Shown: piece after piece, positions 52,690 through 61,896 of the stretch
Numbering within the stretch: the first letter of the stretch is position 1
Layout of the letters: the number at the start of each line of letters is the position of its first letter
Notes under the pieces: generated by a model
Database searches by the model: none
Told to the model about the DNA's origin: nothing
What the model saw: the letters and a program-made list of their open reading frames with translations, nothing else
Source of the DNA: Rhizobium bangladeshense
GTDB taxonomy: Bacteria > Pseudomonadota > Alphaproteobacteria > Rhizobiales > Rhizobiaceae
DNA length: 64,000 nt
NCBI RefSeq assembly: GCF_001662075.1
Contig: NZ_LYPL01000006.1
Span: 248,001-312,000 of the forward strand
Reading direction: 5' to 3'
Made by a program: the position numbers and the translations under genes

Positions 52690-53949
52690 ATGACCAGAAT
52701 GAAATCGATCGGCGCGGCCTTTGCCGCGGTTCTCTTGAGTTCCGTTGCCGCCCATGCCGGCGACGTGCGCATCATGTGGTATTCCGATGGCGGCGAAGGT
52801 GCTGTCATCAAGGACTTGCTGTCACGTTTCTCCAAGGCCAACCCGGATGTCAACGTCATCCTCGACGAAGTCTCCTACGACGTCGTCAAGGAGCAACTGC
52901 CGGTGCAGCTCGAAGCCGGGAAGGGGCCCGACATCGCCCGCGTCACCAATCTGAAGGCGCAGGCGCAGCATTGGCTCGATCTTCGTCCCCTCCTTGCCGA
53001 TGCGAAATACTGGGACGACAATTTCGGCGCTCAGGCTGATTGGATGCGTCCCGACGGCTCGAACGCCATCACCGGCTTCATGACGCAGCTGACGCTGACC
53101 GGCGGCTTCGTCAACAAGACGCTGTTCGATCAGGCGGGTGTCGAAATCCCCGGCCCGAAGGCGACCTGGGATGATTGGGCAGCGGCCGCCAAGAAGGTCG
53201 CCGACAGCCAGAAGGTCTTCGCCATGGCGATCGACCGCTCCGGCCACCGCGTCTCCGGCCCGAATATCTCCTATGGCGCCAACTACATCGGCGCCGACGG
53301 CAAGCCGGCGCCGATCGATCAGGGCGCCAAGGAATTCCTCAGCCGCTTCGTCAAATGGAACGAGGAGGGCATCGTCAACAAGGATGTCTGGGTGAGTGCG
53401 GCCGGCACCACCTATCGCGCCGCGGCCGAGGACTTCATCAACGGCGGCCTTGCCTATTATTACTCCGGCAGCTGGCAGATCTCGGCTTTCGCCCAGAAGA
53501 TCGGCGACAGTTTCGACTGGGTGATGGCGGGGAGCCCGTGCGGCACGGCCGCCTGCACCGGCATGCTCGGCGGTGCCGGTCTGGTCGCCGTCAAATACAC
53601 CCAGAACCCCAAGGACGTCGCCAAGGTGATGGATTACCTGGCAGGCGCCGACGTGCAGAAGGAATTTGCCGAGCGCAGCCTATTCATTCCGGCGCATAAG
53701 GGTGTGGCCGCCGGCCAGATGGACTTCAAGACCGACAATGCGCATGTGCAGGCGGCGCTGAAGGCCTTCGTCGAATCGGCCGGCCAGACGGCCGCACCCG
53801 CAGTCAAACTGCCGGGCTGGAAGTGGTCGGACGCCTATTACAGCGCCATCGTCGCCCGCATCAGCCAGGTGATCGCCGGCGAAATGAAGCTCGACGACGC
53901 CTATGCCCGCATCGACGAGGACATCAAGGCCAAGGTCGGCGCCAACTGA
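52690..53949 (+). CDS. Extracellular sugar-binding protein (family 1)
   Basis: A 419-residue SBP_bac_1 protein. The signal is MTRMKSIGAAFAAVLLSSVA ending AHA; mature GDVRIMWYSDGGEGAVIKDL, then RFSKANPDVNVILDEVSYDV. The AGGAGGAGG before ATG 52690 is unusually strong and suits a gene that must be made in excess over the permeases. First of four transport genes after the 840-residue protein. Confidence 0.92.
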   Translation: MTRMKSIGAAFAAVLLSSVAAHAGDVRIMWYSDGGEGAVIKDLLSRFSKANPDVNVILDEVSYDVVKEQLPVQLEAGKGPDIARVTNLKAQAQHWLDLRPLLADAKYWDDNFGAQADWMRPDGSNAITGFMTQLTLTGGFVNKTLFDQAGVEIPGPKATWDDWAAAAKKVADSQKVFAMAIDRSGHRVSGPNISYGANYIGADGKPAPIDQGAKEFLSRFVKWNEEGIVNKDVWVSAAGTTYRAAAEDFINGGLAYYYSGSWQISAFAQKIGDSFDWVMAGSPCGTAACTGMLGGAGLVAVKYTQNPKDVAKVMDYLAGADVQKEFAERSLFIPAHKGVAAGQMDFKTDNAHVQAALKAFVESAGQTAAPAVKLPGWKWSDAYYSAIVARISQVIAGEMKLDDAYARIDEDIKAKVGAN

Positions 53950-53960
53950 CGGGAAAACGG

Positions 53961-54998
53961 ATGGCGAACGAGACGGTTTCTTCCGTACCACCGGCCAAGG
54001 CCGGTCTGCGGCAGGCGCTTCTGGCGCCTGTTCGGCTTGTCATGGGGCTCGTCGACGTGCCGATGCGCGCCTGGCAGAAGCTGACGGGCCTCAACGGCAT
54101 GGCGGGCGTCTTCCTGGCGCCCAACATGCTGATCTTCACCGTCTTCGTGCTCCTGCCGCTGGTCATCAACTTCATCTATTCGACCACCAGCGGCGGCGCC
54201 ATTTTCCTGCCGAACAGGACCTATGTCGGCGCCGACCAGTACCGCATTCTCTTCGATTGCGGCTCCTATCTCGATCCCGCGACCTGCGCGGCCGACACCT
54301 TCTGGGCGGCGGTGCGCAACACTGCCGTCTTCGTCCTGTTCCAGGTGACGGCGATGCTGATCGCCGCACTTGCAACGGCCTTGATCCTCAACCGCGAGCT
54401 TTCCAATCGCGGCTTCTGGCGTGCCGTCTTCTTCTTCCCGGTACTTCTGTCGCCCGTCGTCGTCGGCCTGATCTGGAAGTGGATCCTCCAGCGCGAGGGG
54501 TTGTTGAACTATGCGTTGAGCCCCTTCGGCTTCGAACCCTTCTCCTGGCTCAGCGATCGTTTCTGGGCCTTCTTCTTCGCCGTCTTCGTCTCGGTCTGGG
54601 CGCATATGGGCTTTTATGCACTGATCCTGCTCGCCGGCCTGCAGGCGATCCCGAAGGATCTCTATGAGGCGGCGGCAATGGACAAGGCGAGCCCCACCCG
54701 CATCTTCCGCCGCATCACCCTGCCGTTGCTGATGCCGAACCTCATCGTCGTTCTGGTCCTGGCGCTGATCCGCGCCGTGCAGATCTTCGACGAGGTTTTT
54801 GTGCTCACAGGCGGCGGGCCTGGCACCAGCACCATGTACATCACGCAGTATATTTACGAGACCGGCTTTGCGAGTTCGCTGCGCAATCCTGGGCTTGCGT
54901 CGGCCGCCTCGATCCTGATGGGCATCGTGCTCGTCATCCTGACGCTGATCCAGCTCGCCGCAAGCAGCCGCAACGAGAAGAAGGGGAAACGCCAATGA
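53961..54998 (+). CDS. Sugar ABC transporter permease (MalF-type)
   Basis: A 345-residue permease with a 50-residue N-terminal part before the first helix (GVFLAPNMLIFTVFVLLPLV). The EAA loop is IPKDLYEAAAMDKASPTRIF, then RRITLPLLMPNLIVVLVLAL. The start ATG 53961 follows GGGAAAACGG. A periplasmic stretch with two Cys (RILFDCGSYLDPATCAADTF) is unusual and could form a disulfide. It overlaps the next permease by four bases. Confidence 0.92.
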   Translation: MANETVSSVPPAKAGLRQALLAPVRLVMGLVDVPMRAWQKLTGLNGMAGVFLAPNMLIFTVFVLLPLVINFIYSTTSGGAIFLPNRTYVGADQYRILFDCGSYLDPATCAADTFWAAVRNTAVFVLFQVTAMLIAALATALILNRELSNRGFWRAVFFFPVLLSPVVVGLIWKWILQREGLLNYALSPFGFEPFSWLSDRFWAFFFAVFVSVWAHMGFYALILLAGLQAIPKDLYEAAAMDKASPTRIFRRITLPLLMPNLIVVLVLALIRAVQIFDEVFVLTGGGPGTSTMYITQYIYETGFASSLRNPGLASAASILMGIVLVILTLIQLAASSRNEKKGKRQ

Positions 54999-56047
54999 GC
55001 GCCGTCGGCGCCTTTCTGCTTCGCCGCCGCGGCGGCCGGGGCTGGCACTGGACTGACGTCGTTACCTGGATCTGGCTGATCTCAGGCGTCTTCCTGATGT
55101 TCGGCCCGGCCGTCTGGCTGGTCTTCTCCTCCTTTAAGACGCCGGCCGCCCTTGCCGAATTCCCGCCCTCCGTCCTGCCCTATGTCACCGAACAGGTTGT
55201 CGTGCCCGGCTATGATAAGCCATTGCCGCTCTATAACGTTGTAATGCCGGATGGCAGCAGCCGCGTGCTTGCTGAAGTCCGTCGCATCGGCATCATGGGC
55301 CAGATGGTCGATCCGAAACAGCCGGGTGAAATCGTCAAGGTCAATATCAAGGATCGTACGCCGGTGCGTAAGGTCGAATTCGCCGCCGCCAACTACACCG
55401 AGCCGTTCCAGCGCTTCGATTTCTTCCTGTTCCTGCGCAACTCGGTCTTCGTAACCGTGACGGCGACGGCAATCACGCTGCTCGTCAATTCGATGGCCGC
55501 CTTCGCCCTGTCGAAATACCAGTTCCCCGGCCGCACCGCCGTCATGCTGATGATCCTGGCGACTCTGATGGTGCCGCTCTCGGTCATCGTCGTGCCGCTC
55601 TATTCCGTCATCGGCACGTTGAACCTCTTCGACAGTCTCTGGGGCGTGATCCTGCCGACAGTGGCCACCCCGACCGGGGTCTTCCTGCTCCGGCAATATA
55701 TGCTCACCATCCCCGACGAGCTGATCGACGCGGCGCGCATGGACAAGGCGAGCGAGTGGCAGATCTATTGGCGCATCATCCTGCCGCTATCGGCGCCGGC
55801 GCTCGCGGTGCTGGCGATCTTCTCGGTCGTCTGGCGCTGGAACGACTTCCTCTGGCCGCTGATCGTGCTGTCGCGCAAGGAACTCTATACGCTGCAGGTC
55901 GGCCTCAACGTCTATGCCGGCGAGCTCAATGTGCAGTGGCACTATATCCTCGCCATGACCGTTGTCTCGATGATCCCTGTCGTGCTGATCTTCGTCTTCC
56001 TGCAGCGCTTCATCACCACGGGCATCGCCGGCTCCGGACTGAAATAA
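54995..56047 (+). CDS. Sugar ABC transporter permease (MalG-type) with large periplasmic insert
   Basis: A 350-residue permease, longer than the usual 270-300. Between the first helix (WIWLISGVFLMFGPAVWLVF) and the second (FFLFLRNSVFVTVTATAITL) there is an insert of about 95 residues rich in beta-type sequence (VVVPGYDKPLPLYNVVMPDG, EIVKVNIKDRTPVRKVEFAA). The EAA loop is LTIPDELIDAARMDKASEWQ. The ATGA overlap with the preceding gene fixes the start. The insert may form a small periplasmic domain contacting the binding protein. Confidence 0.9.
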   Translation: MSAVGAFLLRRRGGRGWHWTDVVTWIWLISGVFLMFGPAVWLVFSSFKTPAALAEFPPSVLPYVTEQVVVPGYDKPLPLYNVVMPDGSSRVLAEVRRIGIMGQMVDPKQPGEIVKVNIKDRTPVRKVEFAAANYTEPFQRFDFFLFLRNSVFVTVTATAITLLVNSMAAFALSKYQFPGRTAVMLMILATLMVPLSVIVVPLYSVIGTLNLFDSLWGVILPTVATPTGVFLLRQYMLTIPDELIDAARMDKASEWQIYWRIILPLSAPALAVLAIFSVVWRWNDFLWPLIVLSRKELYTLQVGLNVYAGELNVQWHYILAMTVVSMIPVVLIFVFLQRFITTGIAGSGLK

Positions 56048-56065
56048 GATGACACAGGAGAGTGC

Positions 56066-57145
56066 ATGAGCGGCCTTGAGCTCAGGAACATCGTCAAGAA
56101 TTTCGGCTCCGTCGAGGTCATCCGCGATGTCTCGCTTGCCGTCAATGACGGCGAGTTCGTCGCCTTCGTCGGCCCGTCCGGCTGCGGGAAATCGACGCTG
56201 CTGCGCCTGATCGCCGGCCTCGACAAGCCCACAGGCGGCAGCATCGCCATCGACGGCAAGGATGTGACGGCGATTGGCGCCGCCGATCGCGGCCTTGCCA
56301 TGGTGTTCCAGTCCTATGCGCTCTATCCGCATATGAGCGTGCGGGAAAATCTGGCTTTCGGTCTCGAGAATACCAAAGTGGCGAAGCCCGAGATCGAAGC
56401 GCGCATCACCGACGCCGCCCGAATGCTGGAGATCGAACCTTTCCTGCAGCGCCGCCCCGGCCAGCTCTCCGGTGGTCAGCGCCAGCGCGTCGCAATCGGC
56501 CGCGCCATTGTCCGTCGCCCGGATGCCTTCCTGCTCGACGAGCCGCTGTCCAATCTCGACGCCGAGCTCAGGGTCAGCATGCGCGCCGAACTCGCCGCCC
56601 TTCATGCGCGGCTGAAGGCGACGATGATCTACGTCACCCACGACCAGGTCGAGGCGATGACCCTTGCAAACCGCATCGTCGTACTCAGAGGCGGCAGGAT
56701 CGAACAGGTGGGAACACCGCTGGAACTCTATAACAAGCCGGCCAACCGCTTCGTCGCCGGCTTCATCGGCGCGCCGCACATGAATTTCCTGGAAGGCTCG
56801 ATCATCGGCCACGAAAACGGTTTTGCCGAGGTCGAAACCGTCGGCGGCCATCGTCTTTCGGTCATTGCCGCGGAGACCCGCCCGGCGGGCGAGAGGGTCA
56901 GCATCGGCATCCGTCCGCAGCACATCACCCTGGCCGATGCGGCCGCCGCAGGCCGGCTGGACACACGCGTCACTCTTGTCGAGGAACTGGGGTCCGAAAC
57001 CGTCGTCCACACCGATGCATCAGGCAAGAAACTGATCGCGGTCTTCGCCGGTCAGCAGCAGATGAAATCCGGCGACAGCCTGCCGCTCCATCTCGATCCC
57101 GCCGTGCTACACCTCTTCGGCGAGGATGGCCGGCGCCTGTCTTGA
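56066..57145 (+). CDS. Sugar ABC transporter ATPase (UgpC/MsmK-type)
   Basis: A 359-residue ATPase. Walker [19 protein letters not shown], signature [15 protein letters not shown], Walker [19 protein letters not shown], switch His in YVTHDQVEAMTL; C-terminal TOBE region as in CUT1 systems. Start ATG 56066 with CAGGAGAG upstream. Last gene of the LacI-controlled operon. Its closest paralogue in the window is at 39313. Confidence 0.95.
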   Translation: MSGLELRNIVKNFGSVEVIRDVSLAVNDGEFVAFVGPSGCGKSTLLRLIAGLDKPTGGSIAIDGKDVTAIGAADRGLAMVFQSYALYPHMSVRENLAFGLENTKVAKPEIEARITDAARMLEIEPFLQRRPGQLSGGQRQRVAIGRAIVRRPDAFLLDEPLSNLDAELRVSMRAELAALHARLKATMIYVTHDQVEAMTLANRIVVLRGGRIEQVGTPLELYNKPANRFVAGFIGAPHMNFLEGSIIGHENGFAEVETVGGHRLSVIAAETRPAGERVSIGIRPQHITLADAAAAGRLDTRVTLVEELGSETVVHTDASGKKLIAVFAGQQQMKSGDSLPLHLDPAVLHLFGEDGRRLS

Positions 57146-57152
57146 GCTGAAA

Positions 57153-57184
57153 AAGCCCGCGCCGAAATGGAGGCGCGGGCTGAA
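57153..57184. terminator. Strong hairpin between convergent genes
   Basis: AGCCCGCGCC...GGCGCGGGCT is a perfect 10-bp stem with an eight-base loop. On the minus strand it is followed by TTTTTC, so it reads as an intrinsic terminator for the small repeat-protein gene at 57203. On the plus strand the tail is AATTTTC, a weaker terminator for the sugar operon. Confidence 0.8.
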
Positions 57185-57202
57185 TTTTCATATCAGGACA
57201 GC

Positions 57203-57385
57203 TTAATGGCTGTTCTTGTGGCCTTGTTGACCAGCCTTTACATGCTGTTCATGGCTGCCGCCGCGGGATCCGCTGGACTGCGCGTCGCGGCCACCGGAAG
57301 AGGCGTTGCGGGTATTGGAGTCGTTCTTGTGACTCTGCTGCCCGGCCTTGACGTGCTGTTCGTGGGTTCCACCTTGGTTTGCCAT
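57203..57385 (-). CDS. 60-residue hydrophilic protein with internal repeat, stress-like
   Basis: The whole protein is Gly/Asn/Gln/His-rich and carries two copies of the pattern GG(T/S)HEQHVKAGQQ(S/G)HKN, one near each end, joined by a Ser/Gly/Arg linker (NASSGGRDAQSSGSRGG). AAGGAG seven bases before ATG 57385 and a terminator directly after the stop support a real gene. The composition is like hydrophilin or KGG-type stress proteins, but the repeat is not the KGG motif. Longer frames over the same bases in other phases are shadows. Confidence 0.7.
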   Translation of the reverse strand: MANQGGTHEQHVKAGQQSHKNDSNTRNASSGGRDAQSSGSRGGSHEQHVKAGQQGHKNSH

Positions 57386-57761
57386 TTGGTTTCTCCTTGG
57401 TTGCGAACTGAGGCCACGTCGACCTCGTGTTGACAACCGCGCTCCGGCGCGTGCGTTCCGCATTTTAATATTTCGTGATGTCGCCGGAGAACGCGATGAG
57501 GCGGCGGACCGGGCGGGTAGGGAGCTCGTCTGCCATTTCGTCGGCCATCGGGAGAAAGCGGAAAAATCCAGATGTTCTCCAGCACCGCCGCGTCCGCTTG
57601 GCGCGGCCCGCAACCTCGCTTTGAAAACCGCGTATTGGCGAAAAGGTTCCCGCAAAATCAGCCGCATTCCTTTCGCTTCACCCTCCCGATACGGCCCGTC
57701 GACTCTTTCCAAATCGAAGGGCCGCTCTAGCTTAAAAGGGACCCGATGAAAGGAGGAAATC
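57386..57761. other. Divergent intergenic region
   Basis: About 375 bases between the minus-strand repeat protein and the plus-strand DUF3606-like gene. No gene called; long minus-strand frames here are extensions of the repeat protein in wrong phases. Promoters for both genes should lie here. Confidence 0.35.
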
Positions 57762-57971
57762 ATGACCGACGCACCGAAAATGGCGACCCCGGCGCGAAGA
57801 GTTCTGCGTGGCCGCCCCTACAGCTTCAGCGAATTCGCCAGGAAATACCGGTTGGACGACAAGGAGGCCAAGCGTCTCTATGAGAAGTTCGGCCCCTCCG
57901 CCACCGAACTCGATCTGTTGATGGCGGCAAAGCGGCGCCCGCCGGGCCTGCCCACCAGTCTCGATTCCTGA
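57762..57971 (+). CDS. Small DUF3606-like protein
   Basis: A 69-residue basic protein (MTDAPKMATPARRVLRGRPY, then SFSEFARKYRLDDKEAKRLY and EKFGPSATELDLLM). The layout of a helix, short turn and second helix resembles DUF3606 proteins of rhizobia. AAAGGAGG six bases before ATG 57762 is a strong site. Function unknown. The GFA gene begins nine bases downstream. Confidence 0.65.
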   Translation: MTDAPKMATPARRVLRGRPYSFSEFARKYRLDDKEAKRLYEKFGPSATELDLLMAAKRRPPGLPTSLDS

Positions 57972-57979
57972 CGGTCGCG

Positions 57980-58354
57980 ATGCGGAGGCGAAGCGGAAGC
58001 TGCCTTTGCGGGGCGGTCGTCTATAGCGTCGAAGGCGAGCCGCTCCGCGTCGGCCTCTGTCATTGCGCCGATTGCCGCAAATCGAGCGGTTCCGCCTTCG
58101 TCTTCTTCGCGGTCTGGCCGCGCGGCGCCTTTTCGCACAGTGGCGAGATCTCAACCTATGCCGGCCGCAGTTTCTGCCCCGCCTGCGGCGGCAGGCTGTT
58201 CTGCCTGCAGGAGGAGGCGGTGGAAATCCGTCTCGGTTCGCTCGACAGTCCACCGACAGACCTTGGGCCGGATCATGAACTCTGGATCAAGCGGCGCGAA
58301 ACCTGGCTGCGTGAGTTGCCCGGCGCGAGGCAATATGCCGAAGACGCCGATTGA
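57980..58354 (+). CDS. GFA/CENP-V family zinc protein
   Basis: A 124-residue protein with the GFA zinc pattern: CLCGAVVYSVEGEPLRVGLC, then HCADCRKSSGSAFVFFAVWP, and later the CPACGGRLF pair. The family was named for glutathione-dependent formaldehyde activation, but most members have no proven reaction. ATG 57980 starts nine bases after the upstream stop. Likely co-transcribed with the DUF3606-like gene. Confidence 0.87.
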   Translation: MRRRSGSCLCGAVVYSVEGEPLRVGLCHCADCRKSSGSAFVFFAVWPRGAFSHSGEISTYAGRSFCPACGGRLFCLQEEAVEIRLGSLDSPPTDLGPDHELWIKRRETWLRELPGARQYAEDAD

Positions 58355-58612
58355 CAGGCGCTGAAGCGTACCGTTTTCTGATTGCTTACCAGGCCTCAGC
58401 CGTTGTTTCTCCGCATCTCGTGATTTCAAGCGGCTGCCCATTTTTGGGCGATAAGCTCTGTCGCGGCGAAAAACTTGACTTTTCTTACCAATATTTCATT
58501 TCACCCGTCCGCAATTCCGTGCCAGTTCGGCGGCAACGCTAATTCCAGGTTCATCTGCAGTGTGATTAGTTCATTGCAGGGCCGAGGCGGCCACTGACTG
58601 ATCGAGGATGAC

Positions 58613-59902
58613 ATGAACAACGTGAGCGGCAACGAAACCGGAGCAAAGACGGGCCCGACGCCCGACCTCGCAGCGGTTCTTGCCGCATCGGGAAAGCGGG
58701 ACAAGCGCAGCCGCTGGCGCGGACGCCTGATCATCCTGCTGATCCTCGCCGCTGCCGCCGCGGCTGCCGCTTATTTCTACGCCGGCAGCGGGCAAAGCGA
58801 AGTGAACTACACGACGCAGCCGGCAAAACGCGGGGACCTAACGGTGCTCGTCACCGCCACCGGATCGGTGCAGCCGACCGAGCAGGTGGATATATCGAGC
58901 GAACTTTCCGGCACCGTTCGCGACGTCAATGTCGATTACAACAGCACGATCAAGGCGGGCGATGTGTTGGCGCAGCTCGATACCAACAAGCTCGAGGCGG
59001 ATGTGAAGAGTTCGCGCGCCAAGGTCAATTCGGCCAAGGCGAACGTCGCCAAGGCCAATGCCGATCTCGAATCGGCAAGCACTTCGCTCGAGCGGCTGAA
59101 GAGCCTGGTCAGGAGCAATGTCTCCACCCAGCAGAGCCTCGACGATGCCACCTACAAATATGATTCCGCCGTCGCCGCCAAACAGATTAACGAAGCCGAG
59201 GTGCTCGCCTCGGAAGCCGACCTGCAGCTTGCCGAGGTCAATCTCGCCAAGGCGAAGATCATCTCGCCGATCGATGGCGTCATCCTCACCCGCTCGGTCA
59301 ATCCCGGCGCCACCGTCGCAGCCTCGCTTTCGGCGCCGATCCTCTTCACCATCGCCGGCGATCTGAAGAAGATGGAGCTGCAGGTCGATGTCGACGAGGC
59401 CGATGTCGGCAAGATCGCCGTCGGCCAGAAGGCCAAATTTACGGTGGACGCCTATCCCGACCGTTCTTTCCCCGCCGAGATCGAACAAATCCGCTTCGCC
59501 TCGGAGGTGGTCAATAACGTCGTCACCTATAAGGCGGTTCTCTCGGTCGACAATGCCGACCTGCTGCTGCGCCCCGGCATGACGGCGACCGCCGACATCA
59601 CCGTCGAGGGCGTCAAGGATACGCTGATGGTGCCGAATGCGGCGTTGCGTTATGCGCCGCCGCAGGCTGAACGGCGCGGCCGCGGCATTCTGGGAATTTT
59701 CGGCCCGCCACGCCGGCGCGGCGGTAGTTCGGCCCAGGCATTGACGGGAACGGAGCGCCGCGTCTGGGTGCTGCGCGACGGCCGCTCCACGCCCGTCGTC
59801 ATCCAGGTCGGCTCGTCCGACGGCCAGTTCACCCAGGTGGTCTCCGGCGAAATCAAGGAAAACGATGCGCTGGTGACCGACGCTGCGGTGCGGACGAACT
59901 AG
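58613..59902 (+). CDS. MacA-type periplasmic adaptor (HlyD family)
   Basis: A 429-residue membrane fusion protein. One N-terminal helix (LIILLILAAAAAAAAYFYAG) anchors it. A beta-barrel/lipoyl part (VTATGSVQPTEQVDISSELS) is followed by a coiled coil (about 130-190: SSRAKVNSAKANVAKANADL) and the second lipoyl half with the INEAEVLASEADLQLAEVNL segment. It links an inner-membrane ABC pump to an outer-membrane channel. First gene of a MacA-MacB-like triplet, with the ATPase and permease as separate genes. Confidence 0.9.
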   Translation: MNNVSGNETGAKTGPTPDLAAVLAASGKRDKRSRWRGRLIILLILAAAAAAAAYFYAGSGQSEVNYTTQPAKRGDLTVLVTATGSVQPTEQVDISSELSGTVRDVNVDYNSTIKAGDVLAQLDTNKLEADVKSSRAKVNSAKANVAKANADLESASTSLERLKSLVRSNVSTQQSLDDATYKYDSAVAAKQINEAEVLASEADLQLAEVNLAKAKIISPIDGVILTRSVNPGATVAASLSAPILFTIAGDLKKMELQVDVDEADVGKIAVGQKAKFTVDAYPDRSFPAEIEQIRFASEVVNNVVTYKAVLSVDNADLLLRPGMTATADITVEGVKDTLMVPNAALRYAPPQAERRGRGILGIFGPPRRRGGSSAQALTGTERRVWVLRDGRSTPVVIQVGSSDGQFTQVVSGEIKENDALVTDAAVRTN

Positions 59903-59914
59903 GCGGAGAGATTG

Positions 59915-60631
59915 ATGACAAGCCCGCCGCTCATCGAATTCAGGCAGGTCTCGAAAATTTACGGCGAGGGCGAGGCGGCGATCCGCGCCCTCGACCATGT
60001 CGACCTGGCTATTGAGGCCCATGAATTCGTCGCGATCATGGGGCCGTCGGGCTCCGGCAAGTCGACGGCGATGAACATCCTCGGCTGCCTCGACGTGCCG
60101 ACATCCGGCGACTACATCTTCCAGGGCACCCCAACCAGCGGCTTCGACCGCGCCCAGCTGACGCTGTTGCGCCGCCACATGCTTGGGTTCGTCTTCCAGG
60201 GCTTCAACCTCCTGTCGCGCACCTCGGCGGTCGAAAATGTCGAACTGCCGCTGATCTATCGCGGCATCGCGGTTCGCGAGCGGCGCGAACGCGCAAGGGA
60301 AGCTCTGGCCCTGGTCGGCCTGTCCGGACGCGAGCACCACAAGACGCAGGAACTGTCAGGCGGCCAGCAGCAGCGCGTCGCCATTGCCCGCGCCATCGTC
60401 ACCGAGCCGGCGCTGCTGCTCGCCGATGAGCCCACCGGCAATCTCGACACCAAGACCAGTACCGAAATCATGGATCTGCTGACGCGGCTGAACCGCGAGC
60501 AGGGCATCACCATCGTCATGGTCACGCATGAGCCCGATATTGCCGCCTATGCTGAGCGGCTGCTCAGGTTTGTCGACGGCAAGCTGGAGACCGAGGTCGA
60601 GCATCAAAGGAGGGCGGATCATTTTCTTTGA
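59915..60631 (+). CDS. ABC transporter ATPase (MacB/LolD-type)
   Basis: A 238-residue ATPase. Walker [19 protein letters not shown], signature [15 protein letters not shown], Walker [19 protein letters not shown], switch His in [12 protein letters not shown]. The start ATG 59915 follows GGAGAG. The gene ends inside the start region of the permease. In MacB of E. coli this domain is fused to the permease; here it is separate. Confidence 0.93.
   Translation: MTSPPLIEFRQVSKIYGEGEAAIRALDHVDLAIEAHEFVAIMGPSGSGKSTAMNILGCLDVPTSGDYIFQGTPTSGFDRAQLTLLRRHMLGFVFQGFNLLSRTSAVENVELPLIYRGIAVRERRERAREALALVGLSGREHHKTQELSGGQQQRVAIARAIVTEPALLLADEPTGNLDTKTSTEIMDLLTRLNREQGITIVMVTHEPDIAAYAERLLRFVDGKLETEVEHQRRADHFL
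60608..60623 (+). promoter_or_regulatory. Ribosome-binding site deciding an ATC/ATT start
   Basis: AGGAGG (60608-60613) is the only strong site near the permease start. The next in-frame codons are ATC (60618) at four bases and ATT (60621) at seven bases. No ATG, GTG or TTG is found at a usable distance in frame, so a rare start codon is implied. Confidence 0.55.
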
Positions 60632-61823
60632 GACGCTGAAACTCGCGCTGCGCGCCATTAGCCGCAACATGCTGCGCTCCTTCCTGACCGTGCTCGGCGT
60701 CGTCATCGGCGTGGCCGCCGTCATCGCCCTGGTGACGATCGGCAACGGCACCACCGCGCAGGTTTCGACCGAATTGTCGCGGCTCGGCACCAACATGCTG
60801 TTCGTTCGTCCCGGCCAGTTCGGACCCGGCCGCGCCAGCTCCGAGGCCAAACGCTTCAGCGTCAAGGATGTCGCCGCCATCCGCGACCAGATCGGCGGCC
60901 TGAGGGCGGTGGCGCCGCTCAACCAGTCGACGGCGACGGTCATTTTTGGCGGCCAGAACCATTCGACCAGCGTTTATGGCACCACCAACGACTATTTCGT
61001 CGCGCAGGACTGGAACCTGGTGCTTGGCCGCAATTTCACGCCCGCCGAGGAGCGCGGCCAGTCCCGCTGCATCATCGGCGAGACGGTGCGCTCGCAGCTC
61101 TTCGGCGCCGCCGACCCGGTCGGCCAGCAGATCCGCGTCGGCAAGGTCTCATGTCCTGTGATCGGCGTGCTCGCCAGGCGTGGCCAGTCCGGCATGGGCA
61201 CCGATCAGGACGATGTCGTCATCATGCCGGTCAAGGTGTTCCAGCGGCGCATCAGCGGCAACAGCAACGTGCCGCAGATCGTCATCTCGGCGCGCGACGG
61301 TGTGTCGACCGCCAAGGTGCAGGCCGATGTTGAAAACCTGCTGCGCGAACGCCGCAAGATCATTCCCGGCCGGCAGGACGATTTCAACGTCAACGACATG
61401 ACGCAGATCGCCGAGGCGATGACCGGCACGACGACGCTTCTCACCGGCCTGCTCGGCGCGGTCGCCGCCATCAGCCTGCTCGTCGGCGGCATCGGCATCA
61501 TGAACATCATGCTGGTCTCCGTCACCGAACGGACCCGCGAAATCGGCATTCGCCTGGCCATCGGCGCGCTCGAAAGCCAAGTGCTTACCCAGTTCCTCGT
61601 CGAGGCGGTGGCGCTGTCGCTCTTCGGCGGCATCACCGGCATCGTGCTGGGGCTCAGCCTCGGCCTGGTGTCGGTCACCCTCCTGAAGGTCCCCTTCGTC
61701 TTCAGCCCGATGATGGTCGCCGTCGCCTTCCTCTTCTCCGCCGCTATCGGCATGATCTTCGGCTATTTCCCGGCGAGACGGGCAGCCCAGCTGAACCCGA
61801 TCGAGGCATTGCGGCACGAGTGA
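60618..61823 (+). CDS. ABC transporter permease (MacB/FtsX-type)
   Basis: A protein of about 401 residues. The start begins I-I-F-F-E-T-L-K-L with ATC (60618) or ATT (60621) as the likely first codon; in-frame ATGs at 60528 and 60549 lie deep in the ATPase gene and would add a sequence foreign to the family. The first helix is [20 protein letters not shown]; a large periplasmic domain follows (about 70-270) with the FtsX-like end [20 protein letters not shown] and three C-terminal helices ending [17 protein letters not shown]. It works with the ATPase and MacA-like protein to push a substrate to the periplasm or out of the cell. Confidence 0.88.
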   Translation: MIFFETLKLALRAISRNMLRSFLTVLGVVIGVAAVIALVTIGNGTTAQVSTELSRLGTNMLFVRPGQFGPGRASSEAKRFSVKDVAAIRDQIGGLRAVAPLNQSTATVIFGGQNHSTSVYGTTNDYFVAQDWNLVLGRNFTPAEERGQSRCIIGETVRSQLFGAADPVGQQIRVGKVSCPVIGVLARRGQSGMGTDQDDVVIMPVKVFQRRISGNSNVPQIVISARDGVSTAKVQADVENLLRERRKIIPGRQDDFNVNDMTQIAEAMTGTTTLLTGLLGAVAAISLLVGGIGIMNIMLVSVTERTREIGIRLAIGALESQVLTQFLVEAVALSLFGGITGIVLGLSLGLVSVTLLKVPFVFSPMMVAVAFLFSAAIGMIFGYFPARRAAQLNPIEALRHE

Positions 61824-61896
61824 CGCGGCGTGGTAAAACGCGCGATGTCCCGCTACTCCTATCAATCGGATGCAAGCTCTATCGGAGGTCCGCATC

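Noticed and set aside
58838..60340. A 500-codon minus-strand frame opposite the MacA-like and ATPase genes
   Set aside because: It spans two real genes and their junction and has no start signal or motif.
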